From NCBI GenBank assembly GCA_907163375.1, contig CAJQUW010003586.1, positions 1-64,000 of the forward strand: a stretch of 64,000 nucleotides of DNA, in the 5' to 3' direction. This DNA comes from Prostheceraeus crozeri (taxonomy: Eukaryota; Platyhelminthes; Polycladida; Euryleptidae). Below the pieces are notes generated by a model. It ran no database searches and had not been told where the DNA came from. It saw nothing but the letters and a program-made list of their open reading frames with translations. Shown one piece after another: positions 10,537 to 21,969 of this stretch. Position 1 is the first letter of the stretch; every line of letters begins with the position of its first letter. Both the position numbers and the translations under genes were made by a program.

Positions 10537-11859
10537 CCCTTACCGTACCAAGGCTGGCCATTTTTGTCCACTCAGTTTTTAACAATGCGCCACTCTTTTA
10601 GTAGAGGGTTTCAAATATCGAGCTGTTCCATGTTTAAAGGTTTTTGAATGAAGTTTCAACTAGACTTGTTTTTGCTTTTAAATGATCTGTTCTATATTCT
10701 TATAATTAAAAAAATTAATTGGCTGGACACTTTTGGCAACTCGTATAAATTCCACTCGTATAATATTATAGCCTCAAGTACTGGAACATTTGTGATGTAA
10801 AGACCGGCTATGTATTGGACACGAACACATACCTTGGAAAAGCTGGTGATCAAAGAGCAAGAAATGTGGGTGAAAGTGTTGTGATGAAGCTTGTCCGTCC
10901 TTTCATTAAAACTTGACGCGGAATTACATGTGACAATTATTTTACCAGCATCTCTCTAGCAGATCAGTTATGGAACGAAGGACTCACAATTGTTGGCACT
11001 CTCCGCAAAAATAAGACTGAGATACCCAGACAATTTCTGTCCCACAGTGATCGACCTGAATACTCAAGCAAGTTTGTATTTGATGGATCGAAGACAATGG
11101 TTTCATATGTCCCAAAGAAGAATAAGGCTGTGATTCTTCTGAGCACTCAACATCATTCGGACACGGTGGCAGACACAGAAACAAGGAAACCAGAGAGCGT
11201 CACTTGTTATAATAGTTCCAAAGGGACCGTTGATTCTTTCGACCGGAAAATTGGGAAATATACTGTCTGTCGAAAAACCAAAAGGTGGACTTTGAATGTT
11301 CTGTACTATCTTCTCGATTTGATTGCAACGAACAGTGTCATCCTTCTGAAGATCAAAAATCCTTCGGAAATGCAAGTGCATGTAAATGACAAATGTTTCG
11401 GAGAAAAACAATTGAGGATTTCGGACATAAGCTACTCGCACCTTGTCTCAACGCTAGAATGGAAAGATGGAAGTCCAACAACTTCAACGGTATTTCGCGG
11501 CAACTGAAGGACACTGCGATACATCGTGGACTTGTGCTACTGCAGCCTGCGTCTCTTGTCGACACCAAAGTGCTCGTAGAAGGTGTGGTGCCTACATGCA
11601 CCGCAGAAGAACAAACCAGACTAGCGACATGCGTGGAGCGTATGTCTGCAAAGACCATTCTTCCACAAGGTGCTCTGAATGCGTATAAAAATCCTCCATT
11701 AACTCTCATAGTCTTTGAAATTTGTTTAAGATGAAATAGAGATGTTTGCTTTATAATAATACCTCGTCTTTTTGGTGTATTTGAATAGATAAAGTAGGTG
11801 GACACTTTTGGCCAGGCCTGGTATTCTACGTTACTAAAAAATGCTTGGTACGGTAAGGG
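10537..11859 (+). mobile_element. piggyBac element inside the P element
   Basis: Flanked by TTAA on both sides (10,533-10,536 and 11,860-11,863), with matching inverted ends CCCTTACCGTACCAAG and CTTGGTACGGTAAGGG. It encodes only the C-terminal part of a piggyBac transposase, so it is internally shortened (1,323 bp). Both P-element flanks read on in the same frame across the TTAA, so the insertion was precise. Confidence 0.92.
10760..11507 (+). pseudogene. piggyBac transposase, C-terminal part
   Basis: Contains KYWNICDVKTGYVLD, then CDNYFTS (its aspartate fits the second catalytic D), ADQLWNEGLTIVGTLRKNKTE and the strand VILLSTQHHSD. KGTVDSFDRKIGKY follows, in which the D of VDSFD fits the third catalytic position, and then RWTLNVLYYLLDL. 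Missing are the N-terminal third and the first catalytic aspartate. One stop lies before the CDNYFTS block. ORF frames past 11,400 change and run to the right terminus. Confidence 0.8.
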
Positions 11860-11863
11860 TTAA

Positions 11864-13820
11864 TGATAATCAATTATCAATTCTTTCTGTTCGCTACGTA
11901 AATGAAACAGGAATACCGATCTTTCTCATAAAGATAAATGATGACTTTACATTGTGGTATAAGGGCATCGATCGCTTCATTATCGCAAAATCGTATAACA
12001 AAACTGAACAGATGGTCGTTGATCGAAGAAGCTATCCGTTTCTTAAGCTCGTTAGTAATTTCGCATAAGGAGGATGTTGTTCATCATTTGGTTGATTCGA
12101 TGGGTGTAACTTTTGTTGGAGACAAAAAAGTATTCTGGATCTTCGATTGTACGAGCATTCGAATATTTCTCCATTTCACGTAGTCTCTATGAACGTCTAA
12201 GGCAAGATTTTGAGCCACCCAGCAGAAGCACACTAACACGACTTACCTCAAATAGTCTGGATGATTTCTCTTTTATGAAAACAGTCTTCGCGAATATTTC
12301 CGATGATCGCCAAAAGAATTGTGTGCTCTTGTTAGACGAAGTCTACGTAAAATCTATCTTGCAGTTTCATGGAGGTTACGTTTTTGGAAAAGCAGTCAAC
12401 AATCCCGAGGTTTTGTCAAATACGATTTTCAGCTTTATGATTGTTCCTCTTTTCGGTGGACCCAAGTTTCTTGGCAAAATCCTACCTGTTAGGAATCTCA
12501 CGGCTGACTTTCTTTACGAACAAGTAAAATTAATTCTGGAATACATGTGTATCGGTGAGATTGGCGCTTCTATCGTTGCTGCTGTATGTAATGGAAATCG
12601 AGTGAACCAATCATTCTACAAATTGTTTGAAACCGATGACGAAACTCCTTGGAGAACTAGGGATAGAATGTTCTTGCTTTTTGATTATGATGTCCACTTA
12701 ATTAAATGTGTCCGTAATAATTGGACTACAGAGGTCACCCAAGAGTTGCAATATATTGAATGCGGAGATTCGAGTAAAAAGACAGCTAGATGGTCAGACA
12801 TAAAGCGGCTCCACCGAATCGAGTCAAAACAACTCATTAAAATGTCAAGATTATCTGAAATTGCTGTAAGTTCAAAGCCAATTGAAAGGCAGCGAGTGTC
12901 GACTTGTTTACAGGTGTTTTGTGAAGAAACGTGTGCTGCTTTGAAAGCGCATCCTGATATCACTAATGCTGAAGGAACTGTTTCATTCATTGAGAAATTA
13001 GTTCAGTTTTGGAACATTGTCAACGTCCATTTCTTGATATAAGAAAGCGTAATCCAGATAGAGCTGTTATACGAAACTCCAACGATGAGTACCATAATCT
13101 CAAGTATGTTTCCAGAGTCATCATCTACGCGTTACAAATCATTGACTCGTGACACAGCCGCAAACTTCTTCCATACTTGTCGGGGACTTGTTGATCTATC
13201 CATTTATCTGTTAGGATTAAAACATGAATTCGTCATGTTGGGAAATTTCACGACAAATCCCCTGGAAAAAGCTTTCGGAAAATTGAGACAGGGTTCAGGT
13301 GCTACTTACTTCATAACAGTAGAGCTAGTCTTGGAAAACGTAGCAATTCAGAAGACGACTGGAACTGTTAATGCTGAAGATTCAGGACATACGTGTGCTA
13401 AATGTGTTTTAAATATGACGGAAGAGAACTGTACCTTGTTTGACTCCTTGCCAGATTTTGAAAATCAACTGTCTGTAGATACCAAAATGGCTCTTGTAGC
13501 CTATACGTAGCAGGATATATTGTGAAAACTGATAATGACACTATCGATGATACTTTCCTTTATTTCGCTGAATATGGCGACTTTACATTGTAATTAGACC
13601 GTGGAGGTTTGACTAAACCAGGTGACCGAGCGGTTCAATTTGCCTTTTTTGGATATATTATAATTATGTTTATTCAAATGTCAGATCATGTCTGCCGAGA
13701 TCTTTTGTTGAATATGTCTGATTTTCATGATTTGCGTAGGAAAACATGTCATTGTATCACTTTTGCAAACATTTTGTTGAAGAACTATTGTTTGTTTAAA
13801 TCGCCTCCAAAGAAGTGAAA
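11864..13820 (+). pseudogene. P-element transposase, catalytic region
   Basis: The longest open piece is 12,113-13,042. VLLLDEVYVK gives the first catalytic D and LLFDYDVHLIKCVRNNW the second (family: D.pHL.K..RN). A second piece (13,085-13,510) holds TTNPLEKAFGKLRQGSGA, whose E in NPLE.xFGxxR fits the third acidic residue, and YVAGYIVK follows. A third (13,609-13,818) gives the C-terminal cysteine/histidine tail. Order and spacing match P/THAP9-type transposases. Several frame changes make it inactive. Confidence 0.85.
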
Positions 13821-14314
13821 AAGAACCAAAGCAAAAAGTCCTCAAATTGTCTTGATGTCTTCCACAATTTTACTTGATTTTTGTGCGTCAAATAGTGTTT
13901 GGGAGTTTTAAGCTAGAATTAACATGATCGCCTCCAGTCGTCGACTCCAGTTGCACGATGAGATGGCCTGTATTATAGCCCGCCTTGCACGCTTACAATG
14001 ACCGGATTTTACGTATCCTCGAGGCATTGTTTATTAGACGTGATAATCCCAACCTGTGCAAGCAAAAGGACCATGTGATTAATCTTCGCTTGCCATGGTA
14101 ATCGGGTGACTCGCAGTCTGCCGCTGCTATCGCGTGTTGACCTGAATCTGAACTTTCTCCTTCTTATAAAATGTCTATCTTTCAATGTAATTTCACATGC
14201 TGGGTTACCTTTGACAAGACCAGTCGAAACATGTCAGGTTTACATTTTTCTTCCTAATTTCAATGAACTTTATTATGACTTCGAAAGCATTCTGTGCGCT
14301 TTTTATTTATAAAA

Positions 14315-15860
14315 TTTCAAACAGGCACAATTGTTTCAATTCAGAAGATGTTGCTGATGCCATTAATAATCAGTTTGTTTCTGTATTCAAGCAGAGAGAA
14401 GTTTTTGATATCTCCTCTATTGTTGATGATGAGAGTTGGTGTCCTCTTTCTGAGCCATTTGTTATATTTCAATATCTTGAGTAGTTATCAACGTCGAAAG
14501 CCACTGGGTCAGATGGTATACAAAACATCCTCTACAAACTCGCTGCACCATTTCTTAGTGAACCATTGTGAAATATCATCAACTGTAGCATCTTTCAAAG
14601 ATACGTTCCTTGAATTTTTAAAATGTGTTCTGTTTCACCTGTTCCGAAAATTTCTAATCCAACTATTGAGCAACTAAGACCTATAACGTTGTTGAGTGTC
14701 CCAGCAAAATTGCTTGAACTCATGTTGCTTAATGATATCCGTATTATGTTTTACCGTCATGTTCCTCATTTTCAATTTGCTTACAGACCAAAATCTAATG
14801 CTACTTGCTGCCTAGTTTCTGTACACGACTATATTACTGCCCTTCTAGATATTGAAGATGTTTGTGCATGTTTATTGCTGAACTATGATATATCAAAAGC
14901 TTTTGATACCATTTTGTCATAAGTTGCTCCTCGAAAAACTTTTGAAATTACATTTTCCAAATGGTTTTGTTAAGATCATGTGCTCATACTTAGAACGTCA
15001 ATTTCAGTGTGTGAAATTTCAAGATAGTTACAGCTCCTTCTCCCATGTTACTAGTGGAGCTCCTCAAGGGTCACTATTAGGGCCTTTTCTCTTTATATTG
15101 TACTGTCATGACGTGAAACCTACAACTAACATTGCTCAATATGCCGACGATATTTATGAAATTTGTCCAATATATAAAAGTTGTGTTTCCAAATCTATCT
15201 CTACTCTCAATTTTGAATATTATCATGTGAAAGATTGGGCACTCTCTAATTCATTTCTACTCAATGAATCAAAAACTAAGAGCATTGTTTTTCATGAGAA
15301 ATGTAGTAGTATTGATGTCTCATTTCCTTTTAGTCTTGTTGACGATATGAAAATATTAGGCGTTACTTGGAATAATAATTTAACATGGACGGAACATTTT
15401 AAGGAGATCGAACTTCGTTGTTCAAGACGTCTGTATTTATTGAAGATTTTGAAGAGCTGTCTGAATCATGATGAACTGTGGCAAGTTTACACTGCCAATA
15501 TTGAATCATTATTATTGTATGTTACACAGTTATTCGGTAGATTTGATTCATTTTGTTATAGCACTGTAAGAAAGATCGTTAAGCGTGCGAAGAAAATTAT
15601 TTGTATGCCATCATGTCCTTGTCAAAACAATATTGAAAACTTTTTAGTAAGAAGACGCAAACTATTTGATGACTTTCTTCAAAATTGTCAAAGTCCAGAT
15701 CATCCTCTTTTTGACATTGTACCCCATGAGAAGAATGAACGTTACCCTGTCTCTTTCTCCCGAACGAAACGTAGACACAACTGTTTTGTGATTTTTCATC
15801 TTTGTTATCTAATAACTTGACGTCTTTGAATTGAACTATTTTTGTAAAATTATCTTTGTA
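14315..15860 (+). pseudogene. LINE ORF2 reverse transcriptase and C-terminal region
   Basis: Reading on from the Penelope boundary: KATGSDGIQN (RT block 0), LRPITLLSVPAKLLELML, FQFAYRPKSNATCCLV, then LLNYDISKAFDTI with the first catalytic D, GAPQGSLLGPFLFILYCHDV, and QYADDIYE with the DD pair. Then come KILGVTWNNNLTWTEHF and a C-terminal Cys/His-poor tail ending in the FSRTKRRHNCF region. The largest open frame is 14,885-15,820, and frame changes interrupt it upstream. It belongs to the CR1/Jockey supergroup by motif order; the exact clade is uncertain. The 3' end lies near 15.86-15.90 kb. Confidence 0.85.
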
Positions 15861-15889
15861 ATTTCTGATTTCTATTTACAAATATATAA

Positions 15890-16620
15890 TTTTCTCTCTC
15901 TCTTCTCTCAAATTCTCTTAAAACTCAAATCGATTTGATTATGTTAGAAATAGATTGCCAATAATGTGTAATTTATAATCATGATATATTCACTACCAGT
16001 GATGTATTCATTTTCAAATAACATGGTTTGTTAACATCTGAGACATAGACTGCTCTCGGTAGAACTACAATAGCAACTTTTGACAGATAGAAATTGCTCC
16101 AGTCATAGAATTACATTCTCCATGGACGCCTAGATCAGAGATAATGTAGAAAATCACTTCAAATTTTGCTCACCTATCTGTCCAGAGAAATTTAGAAGTC
16201 TATGCCTAGATGTTTGCATAATATCTAAATGCAAAAATATTTAGGCGTCCATGCATTCTCCTATGTTTATGACTTAAATTTGAATCTTGTAAGATATCTG
16301 ACAAATCACATCAAATTGTTTCTAAAATTGACACTTTTCGTGCAATGTGCATCACCTACTGACCGAAGCTTAGAAGATATTAAGGAAGAATTCACGGGAA
16401 GGAAATTTTTTCAAAGTAGCTTAATAATTAGTATCCAATTCTACAAATAAGTAAAGTAGGAAATTTTGGCGCTATTTTACATCGGCTTTTAGAATTTTGG
16501 ATTACGAATTTTTGTCGGTATAATCAAATACTTGCCTGAATTGATAACAGCATACAATGAAGCCACGTTTTAGCCACCTAATTCATCTATTCGATCGGCA
16601 TCATTCAGTAGCCCAAAGGA
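15890..16620. other. non-coding; CT-rich tract and a short inverted repeat
   Basis: A CT-rich tract at about 15,893-15,908 ends the LINE. The 12-base phrase CATGGACGCCTA at 16,121 is repeated inverted at about 16,241-16,252. A 73-aa ORF between (16,229-16,450) has no recognisable domain. Confidence 0.4.
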
Positions 16621-16948
16621 ACCAGTGACAGCCTTGAATCAGAAGAATAAAATTACCATCGTAAGAGATTTGATGAAGAACAGAGATGAAATCAAAAAGA
16701 AGAGACAAATGAAAGTAAAACTATGTTTTAAACCTGCAAAAACGGATAGAAAGGATAGCAAGAGAAAGCCTGTGAGTTCCTCCATGTATCTCTGCAGCCT
16801 TTGTGAGACTGAATATGACCGTGACAATGTTGAGGACTGCTCAAGATGTGCAGCTCGCTCATTCTGGTGTTGTGAAAGTTGCTTTGGTGTGGATCATTGT
16901 TTTAATTGTGGAAATGAAGGACAGACCAAACATCGAGCATGTTGTTGA
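16574..16948 (+). CDS. cysteine-rich ORF, possible terminal exon
   Basis: The frame opens after a TTTTAG acceptor-like site at about 16,568-16,573 and ends with the stop after RACC. The N-terminal part is basic (DEIKKKRQMK, DRKDSKRK). The C-terminal 50 residues hold about a dozen cysteines: CSLCETEY, CSRCAARSFWCCESCF and DHCFNCGNEG. This spacing is zinc-ribbon or PHD-like, but no family is clear. It may be the last exon of a host gene, or the tail of a transposase lying upstream of the Tigger element. There is no polyadenylation signal close by. Confidence 0.35.
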   Translation, partial: PPNSSIRSASFSSPKEPVTALNQKNKITIVRDLMKNRDEIKKKRQMKVKLCFKPAKTDRKDSKRKPVSSSMYLCSLCETEYDRDNVEDCSRCAARSFWCCESCFGVDHCFNCGNEGQTKHRACC

Positions 16949-17043
16949 TGTTCTGCTTAGTACATGTGCTGCTATTCTACATGACAAAAGAAAAGATGCC
17001 CATTGATTCAGCAATGAAATATGCTTATGAGAATTTGCAAGTA

Positions 17044-19731
17044 CAGTCGAACCTCATGGGGTCCATGCCTAAGGTTCGTTATAGCGAGGGGTTCGTTATA
17101 TCTAATAAAGTCTGAAAAGCTTCCAAGCTGATATCCTGAGTTACTTTACAGATGCATTATAGTAATGGAAGTATAAACATGTATATGCAAATACATGTAC
17201 CGATACATGTTAATTAACATCTTAGATACGGGTACGTAAAGAATTAATGCATAAAATTAATGAAAAAATACAGGCATTAGTATCATATGCATTAGTAATT
17301 TTTTTTTAACTGATTGATGACTGATTAACTGATGAGGCATTTTTTAACTTATGGTGACCATTGTCTTATTCTATTTCCACTATCAGCATCTGTAGTCGGT
17401 ACAGTATATTAGAAGTCTGTTTTGAACGTGTATACGGCAGTGTTTGGAATCTATGGTATTAGTATATCAACAGCAAGAATGAGTAGTATTACAAGTCTTA
17501 AGATTTCCATTTTTACCAGATATTGGGCCAAAGCTGATCAATTTTAATTCGTTGCCACGAGAAAGCTACATTGAGTTCTTTTAAGAACTGATTAATCCAA
17601 TGGTTACAGTAGCATTGCCTTTGTACACTTGCGGATTGGAGAACGCCATCAGTCCTCCTTAGGACTACTTTAACTAATAATTTAAATTAGTAAGCATTAT
17701 ATTCTATTATAAATGGCTACTGGGATGACTTTCATCATCGTATGAGAATCATAGTATTCATTTTGAAAAAATACAGCATAAATGTACATGTACATCACTG
17801 TTTATTGAAAAAGTCACTAATTTTCGTTTGTCGATTTTTCTTCAAACTGGCCCCATGAGCTAAATTCAGTAATTGCTTTATCTGTATGATTTTCACAGAT
17901 TCGATTTCTTGAGTTTCAAGCTATAAAATTGCAGTTTCCATCGCTCAAGCAGCTTCACTTGCAGTTGGTGGAGGATTGTTGACGCCGTTGTCATTTTCAT
18001 CTTCGTCTTCTGTATCTGGCGCGTTATCGGTTGACACAGCTTTCTTTTGAAGGACTTCGTCGACGATTTCTGCTTCTGTCAGGGTGGCAGCTATCTCTGT
18101 CTCGTCATCAATGTGAAGCCAGGTATCAATGAAGGTTTTCAACGTCATCGAGTAAGTTCAGGCTGTTTATATCCGACATCAATTTACTGAGTGCAATGTC
18201 ATCTTCATCATAAGCGTCATCGTGTACTGTTATGATCAGTGTCGTTCGGAAGGGCATTACCCAGCGTCTTCTTCCATATCTGCTCAATGCTACTCGTTAG
18301 AATACTGCTCCAGGCGTCTGCCCTAAGGTACATCATGTCTTTGAGCGAAAACATTTTGAGAAATTCGAGAAAGTTGGTTTCCTTTGTTAGAACGATGTCT
18401 CGCAAGAGCTTCTTTCGACATTGTTTCTTGAAGGCTGCAATGATTCCACCATCCATGGTTGGATTACTGACGTTGTGTTTTTGGGTAAGTAGGCCACACG
18501 CACTTTTCCATCATTCGAAATAAGTTGTCGCAGGCGGATGAGCTGGACGGTTGTCGAGCAGTAACAGGGCTCGTCCATCATTGGCTAAACGTCGTTGTTG
18601 CTGTCGAACTGCTGGAACGAAGTCGTTGAAAAACCAGTTTAGAAATATCTCTCGGGTCATCCACGCATTTTTCGAATGGTTGTAGAGAACAGGCAACGTT
18701 CGGAGATTGACGTGATGAAAGCAACGAGGTTGGCGTGACTTCCCAATGCAAAGAGGTTTCAATTTGTGGGTTCCAGTTGCATTCGTGCAGACAAGAAAAG
18801 TAACTCCACCCTTCCGCGTCTTAAAACCCTTGGATCCAGAATCCTCAGTTTTTTGTGCGAGTGTTCTATCTGGCATATATTTCCAATATAGCGCAGTTTC
18901 ATCTACATTGTATATTTGATCTCGAGAGTATTCTTCGTTCTTGAGAAGACTATTCAGTTCGGGCAGATAAACATCAAGAGCCTCATAATCGCATGAACGG
19001 GATTCTCCAACTACTTTTAGGCCTCGAACACCGTGACGTTTCTGCCATCTCCACAACCAACCAGTGGACACTTTGACTTCGGAATTAATATCAAGCAGTT
19101 TCGCTAATGATTCTGCCTTTTCACATAGGAGTGGATAAGTTTCTTTCTTATCATGCCTTCATCAGTATCGACGCGATGAATGAACTCTCTCAGATTATCT
19201 TCAGATTTCTTAAACGTGGCTATTGTACTCTTAGACAGTTTGTATTCTCGACAGATATCTGCCTGCTTGGCTCCATTCTTCAATCGGTCGATGATGGATA
19301 ACTTAGTCTCAACGGATATTGCTTTTTGTTTCGGCATGACCTCCACAGTGTGTAATCAACATGAGAAGATATCTTGTCTAAAATATGTTTTGTCTTCATT
19401 ATAATGTACTAATCTATTTTTAGCTTTCTGGGAAGTCCCTGAGCATCTATCTCCTTATTGGAGAAAAGCAACACACTGACAACCATTGGAAATGCGTCGT
19501 CTATACTTACAGTAATAATCGTGACAATGCAAAAAGCAAAAGATTATGTGGCAACTCGCGTCCATTATTGTAATATAATTGCTACTTTGCTGTGCAAACG
19601 TTCTCAAGAATAAAAGCTTACAAAAGAAAAAGCGCATGTAAAAAGTACATCATTTTTTTGGGATCCATACCATGGGTTCGTTATAGCCGAATGTTCGTTA
19701 TAGAGGGGTTCGTTATAGCGAGGTTCGACTG
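17044..19731 (-). mobile_element. Tigger/pogo DNA transposon
   Basis: Inverted ends CAGTCGAACCTC and GAGGTTCGACTG are flanked by TA (17,042-17,043 and 19,732-19,733). GGTTCGTTATAGCG-type words are repeated just inside both ends, a hallmark of Tigger termini. The transposase is on the minus strand. Its length of 2,688 bp is close to a full-length Tigger. Coding is interrupted but still largely readable. Confidence 0.93.
17945..19346 (-). pseudogene. Tigger transposase (CENP-B/DDE family)
   Basis: From the N-terminus: QKAISVETKLSIIDRLKNG and KQADICREYKLSKSTIATF form the CENP-B/psq helix-turn-helix, and WLWRWQKRHGVRG belongs to the CENP-B second domain. The DDE core has YNVDETALYWKYMP (first D), LLLLDNRPAHP (second D, family DN..AH) and VAYLPKNTTSVIQPW (family LPPN.TS..QP.D). 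The last acidic residue of the triad is expected just after QP; here the frame reads QPWM. An acidic tail (DTEDEDENDN) ends at 17,945. A stop after the first ORF and frame changes near 18.5 and 18.2 kb inactivate it. Confidence 0.88.
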
Positions 19732-20992
19732 TATCTCGTTTTAACATGATGCTAGAAACATGGCGAAATATCCCCTAATCGCTTTAAATCTAAATTATTA
19801 AGTAGTTGCATTGCAAGGCATCTCATAAAGCATATGAATTGTATTCAGTGTATATTTATGTAACATTTTAAGAGCATGCATAGAACGGCTGGAAAAGTAA
19901 TGACAATTTCATAGATAAATTAATCAAACATTCGAAAACATCATTTGAATGAAAGCATGGCGAAATTACGCCCTCGTACTTTATCACTCTTTCTACAGGA
20001 ATTAGGCTATATAGATTAACATCGTGGCTAAATCAAGTAGATGATGTTGGAAATTATTTATTATACCGGTTTCGGATAGGAGTGGAGCAGCCGCTCTCTC
20101 AATTATAAATTTCATTTATTTTCTTTTTCGTTCAATTTTATGCCCTTTCATCTCATCCAATATAGAGACTTTAGCGTTATGTTGTTGATGACCATGTTCT
20201 AAACAATAAAATGACAATACTTTGCCTTCATCATTATGTTTGATGTCAACCTCTCCCTAAGAGACCTCCCTGTTTCCCCAATCTTTCTGCATAAATTATG
20301 ATGCCCAAAGATGAGAAAGCGCAAGTTGCTTTTCAGTTATATTAATGACTGACTTAGTGCGAATTACATGCGCTAATAATAACAGAATCATAACTAATCA
20401 ATTTCGTATCAAATACAAAGGAAACACGCATCATGAAATCAGCATTGTAGAAGCAATTATGTTAAAATCGAAACAACCGAAGCTCAATCATACAGCAGAG
20501 TAGTATAACGGTGTGTCCTACTTACTAAAAAGCTTTAATTAGAATCAATGTCTTGAAAGAGAGTGCGATTCTATCCGCCTATGAATTCCGGAGACTTCTG
20601 CTGTTTGTTTAATTGTTCTTTGCTGGAGATAACAAGTGAAGTGCATAAAAGTATTCTGTGAAGATTTCATAGCTTCATATGTAGCAGTTCCTCTGAAAAA
20701 ATTTCTTTGTGCACAAGTAACTGAAAAGCGTGTTTTTAAAACGACCGCTGCCGGGTACATTTAGTGCTACAGATGGAAAAATGCATGAAATTGTATGTAA
20801 GCCATTGTGGAGCGATATTTATCAGTGCATGACACTATCTTAGGCGAAGTTAGATTTCGAGAAGAATTACGCCTCATATGACAATTTTTGTTGAAAAGTA
20901 GCTAGCTACTCAGAGTGAAACGACCGCAACTGTGGAATGACTCACATACATACAGTTTAGGCCAACACACAGCAAATTACGAGATGCATCAG
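19732..20992. other. non-coding interval
   Basis: A+T-rich sequence without a supported gene. A short minus ORF at 20,545-20,760 shows no domain. This is the downstream side of the receptor exon and could hold its 3' UTR; I see no strong polyadenylation signal. Confidence 0.4.
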
Positions 20993-21969
20993 TCAACGAC
21001 AGGACAATGCCATAAAGATTCTTTTGTCGCATAAAGACAGGAGCAGCACATTCCAAAATCCAACACTCATAGCCAATAAAATACAATTTTCCGTTCTCCA
21101 ATGAATGAGTCCCATGGATGTCAATACCAGCGGCATGTTGCAGAGAATGTTAGCGATGATGATCAATCCCTGTTTGATGCACAATTTGATAGTTCCCTTC
21201 ATTACGGATTTTTCTTTTGCTCTAAGGCTATTACTGAATAATATCACTTTGACAACACCAATTGTAGTAACAACATTTGCAATCCCTATTAGGAAAAGTA
21301 GAATCAAGGTAAATGCCGCCATAGCGATATTGTGCTGATCATCAAATACATCTCGCAAGGTGCAGTGATAAGGTAAAACTCCATCCATAATATTTCCGTA
21401 AGCAATTAACGGATAGATCAATTGCACAATTATCAAAGAAAGTACGTAAACAATATTGGAATACAAAACTCGTTTCATAGTGATTATAAAACGATAAGTA
21501 AGTGGCTTGAAGACTGCTCCAACACAGTTTATACTCAAGGTGAGTAGCGCACCGACGTACACATGAGCTCCGATCGAAAATACTTGATAACCAAGAATGC
21601 AAGATATTCGAGAAAGCTTGATGAAATAACGATAAAATACGAGATAGTTATATCCACAAACATAAGCAACAAATGCAAAACTCAAGTACAAGGTGGACGC
21701 AAAATTTCGAGACTTGTATAATCTTCTATATGAAATGACTACTATACAATACAAATTAATTATTACAACAATGCCATTATTCACAAAGTTGAGGATTACA
21801 GAATCTTTGATTTCACCATGACAACCAGTAGTTTTTTCTCTACCGTAATGTAAATTTCTGTTTGGTCCCGCGTTGAATATCATAGCATAATGATCATTGT
21901 CTCCAGCACAAGAAAACATTGAAATTGGTGTCTTCATAGAAATCATTCGCCTGTCAATGAATAGTCCAC
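20993..21969 (-). CDS. seven-transmembrane receptor-like exon (host gene)
   Basis: An open frame of about 325 codons with seven hydrophobic segments, the first FVNNGIVVIINLYCIVVI and the last ILLAMSVGFWNVLLLSL. A conserved-looking cysteine sits before helix 3 (SCILGYQVF) and another in the loop before helix 5 (YHCTLRD), as in class A GPCRs. At the end of helix 3 the D-R-Y site reads S-I-N-C-V-G, and helix 7 lacks NPxxY, so it is a divergent receptor, perhaps from a lineage-specific expansion. A likely splice acceptor (TTTCTTTCAG) ends at 21,970, so the ATG at 21,991 probably lies in intron. Translation starts either at the exon's first Met (MISMKT) or in an upstream exon. Ligand unknown. Confidence 0.6.

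Larger units (their letters stand above)
9719..13987 (+). mobile_element. P element (THAP transposase family)
   Basis: Terminal inverted repeats of about 55 bp begin CAAGGCGGGCTATAATACAG at 9,719 and end with the inverse at 13,987. The element is flanked by a perfect 8-bp duplication, CACGCTTA (9,711-9,718 and 13,988-13,995), the duplication length typical of P elements. It contains a THAP domain, a P-type transposase and an inserted piggyBac. The target is the right Penelope copy. The clean duplication indicates insertion by transposition, not rearrangement. Confidence 0.93.
8599..14314. mobile_element. Penelope-like element, inverted dimer
   Basis: The left copy runs on the minus strand (about 9,675 to 8,599) and holds the C-terminal RT part and the GIY-YIG domain. 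The right copy runs on the plus strand from about 9,676, starting at GACCCTATCAGCAAGTTTGAG, and ends at 14,314. It is interrupted by a P element (9,719-13,987). The outer ends, TTTTATAAATAAAAAGCGC and its inverse, match base for base. Penelope-like elements are known to occur as partial inverted or tandem copies. Both copies share the 3' end, and the right one is truncated inside the GIY-YIG region. Confidence 0.85.

Noticed and set aside
11353-11805. 150-aa minus-strand ORF over the piggyBac in the P element
   Set aside because: Antisense of the transposase end and terminal region; no domain.
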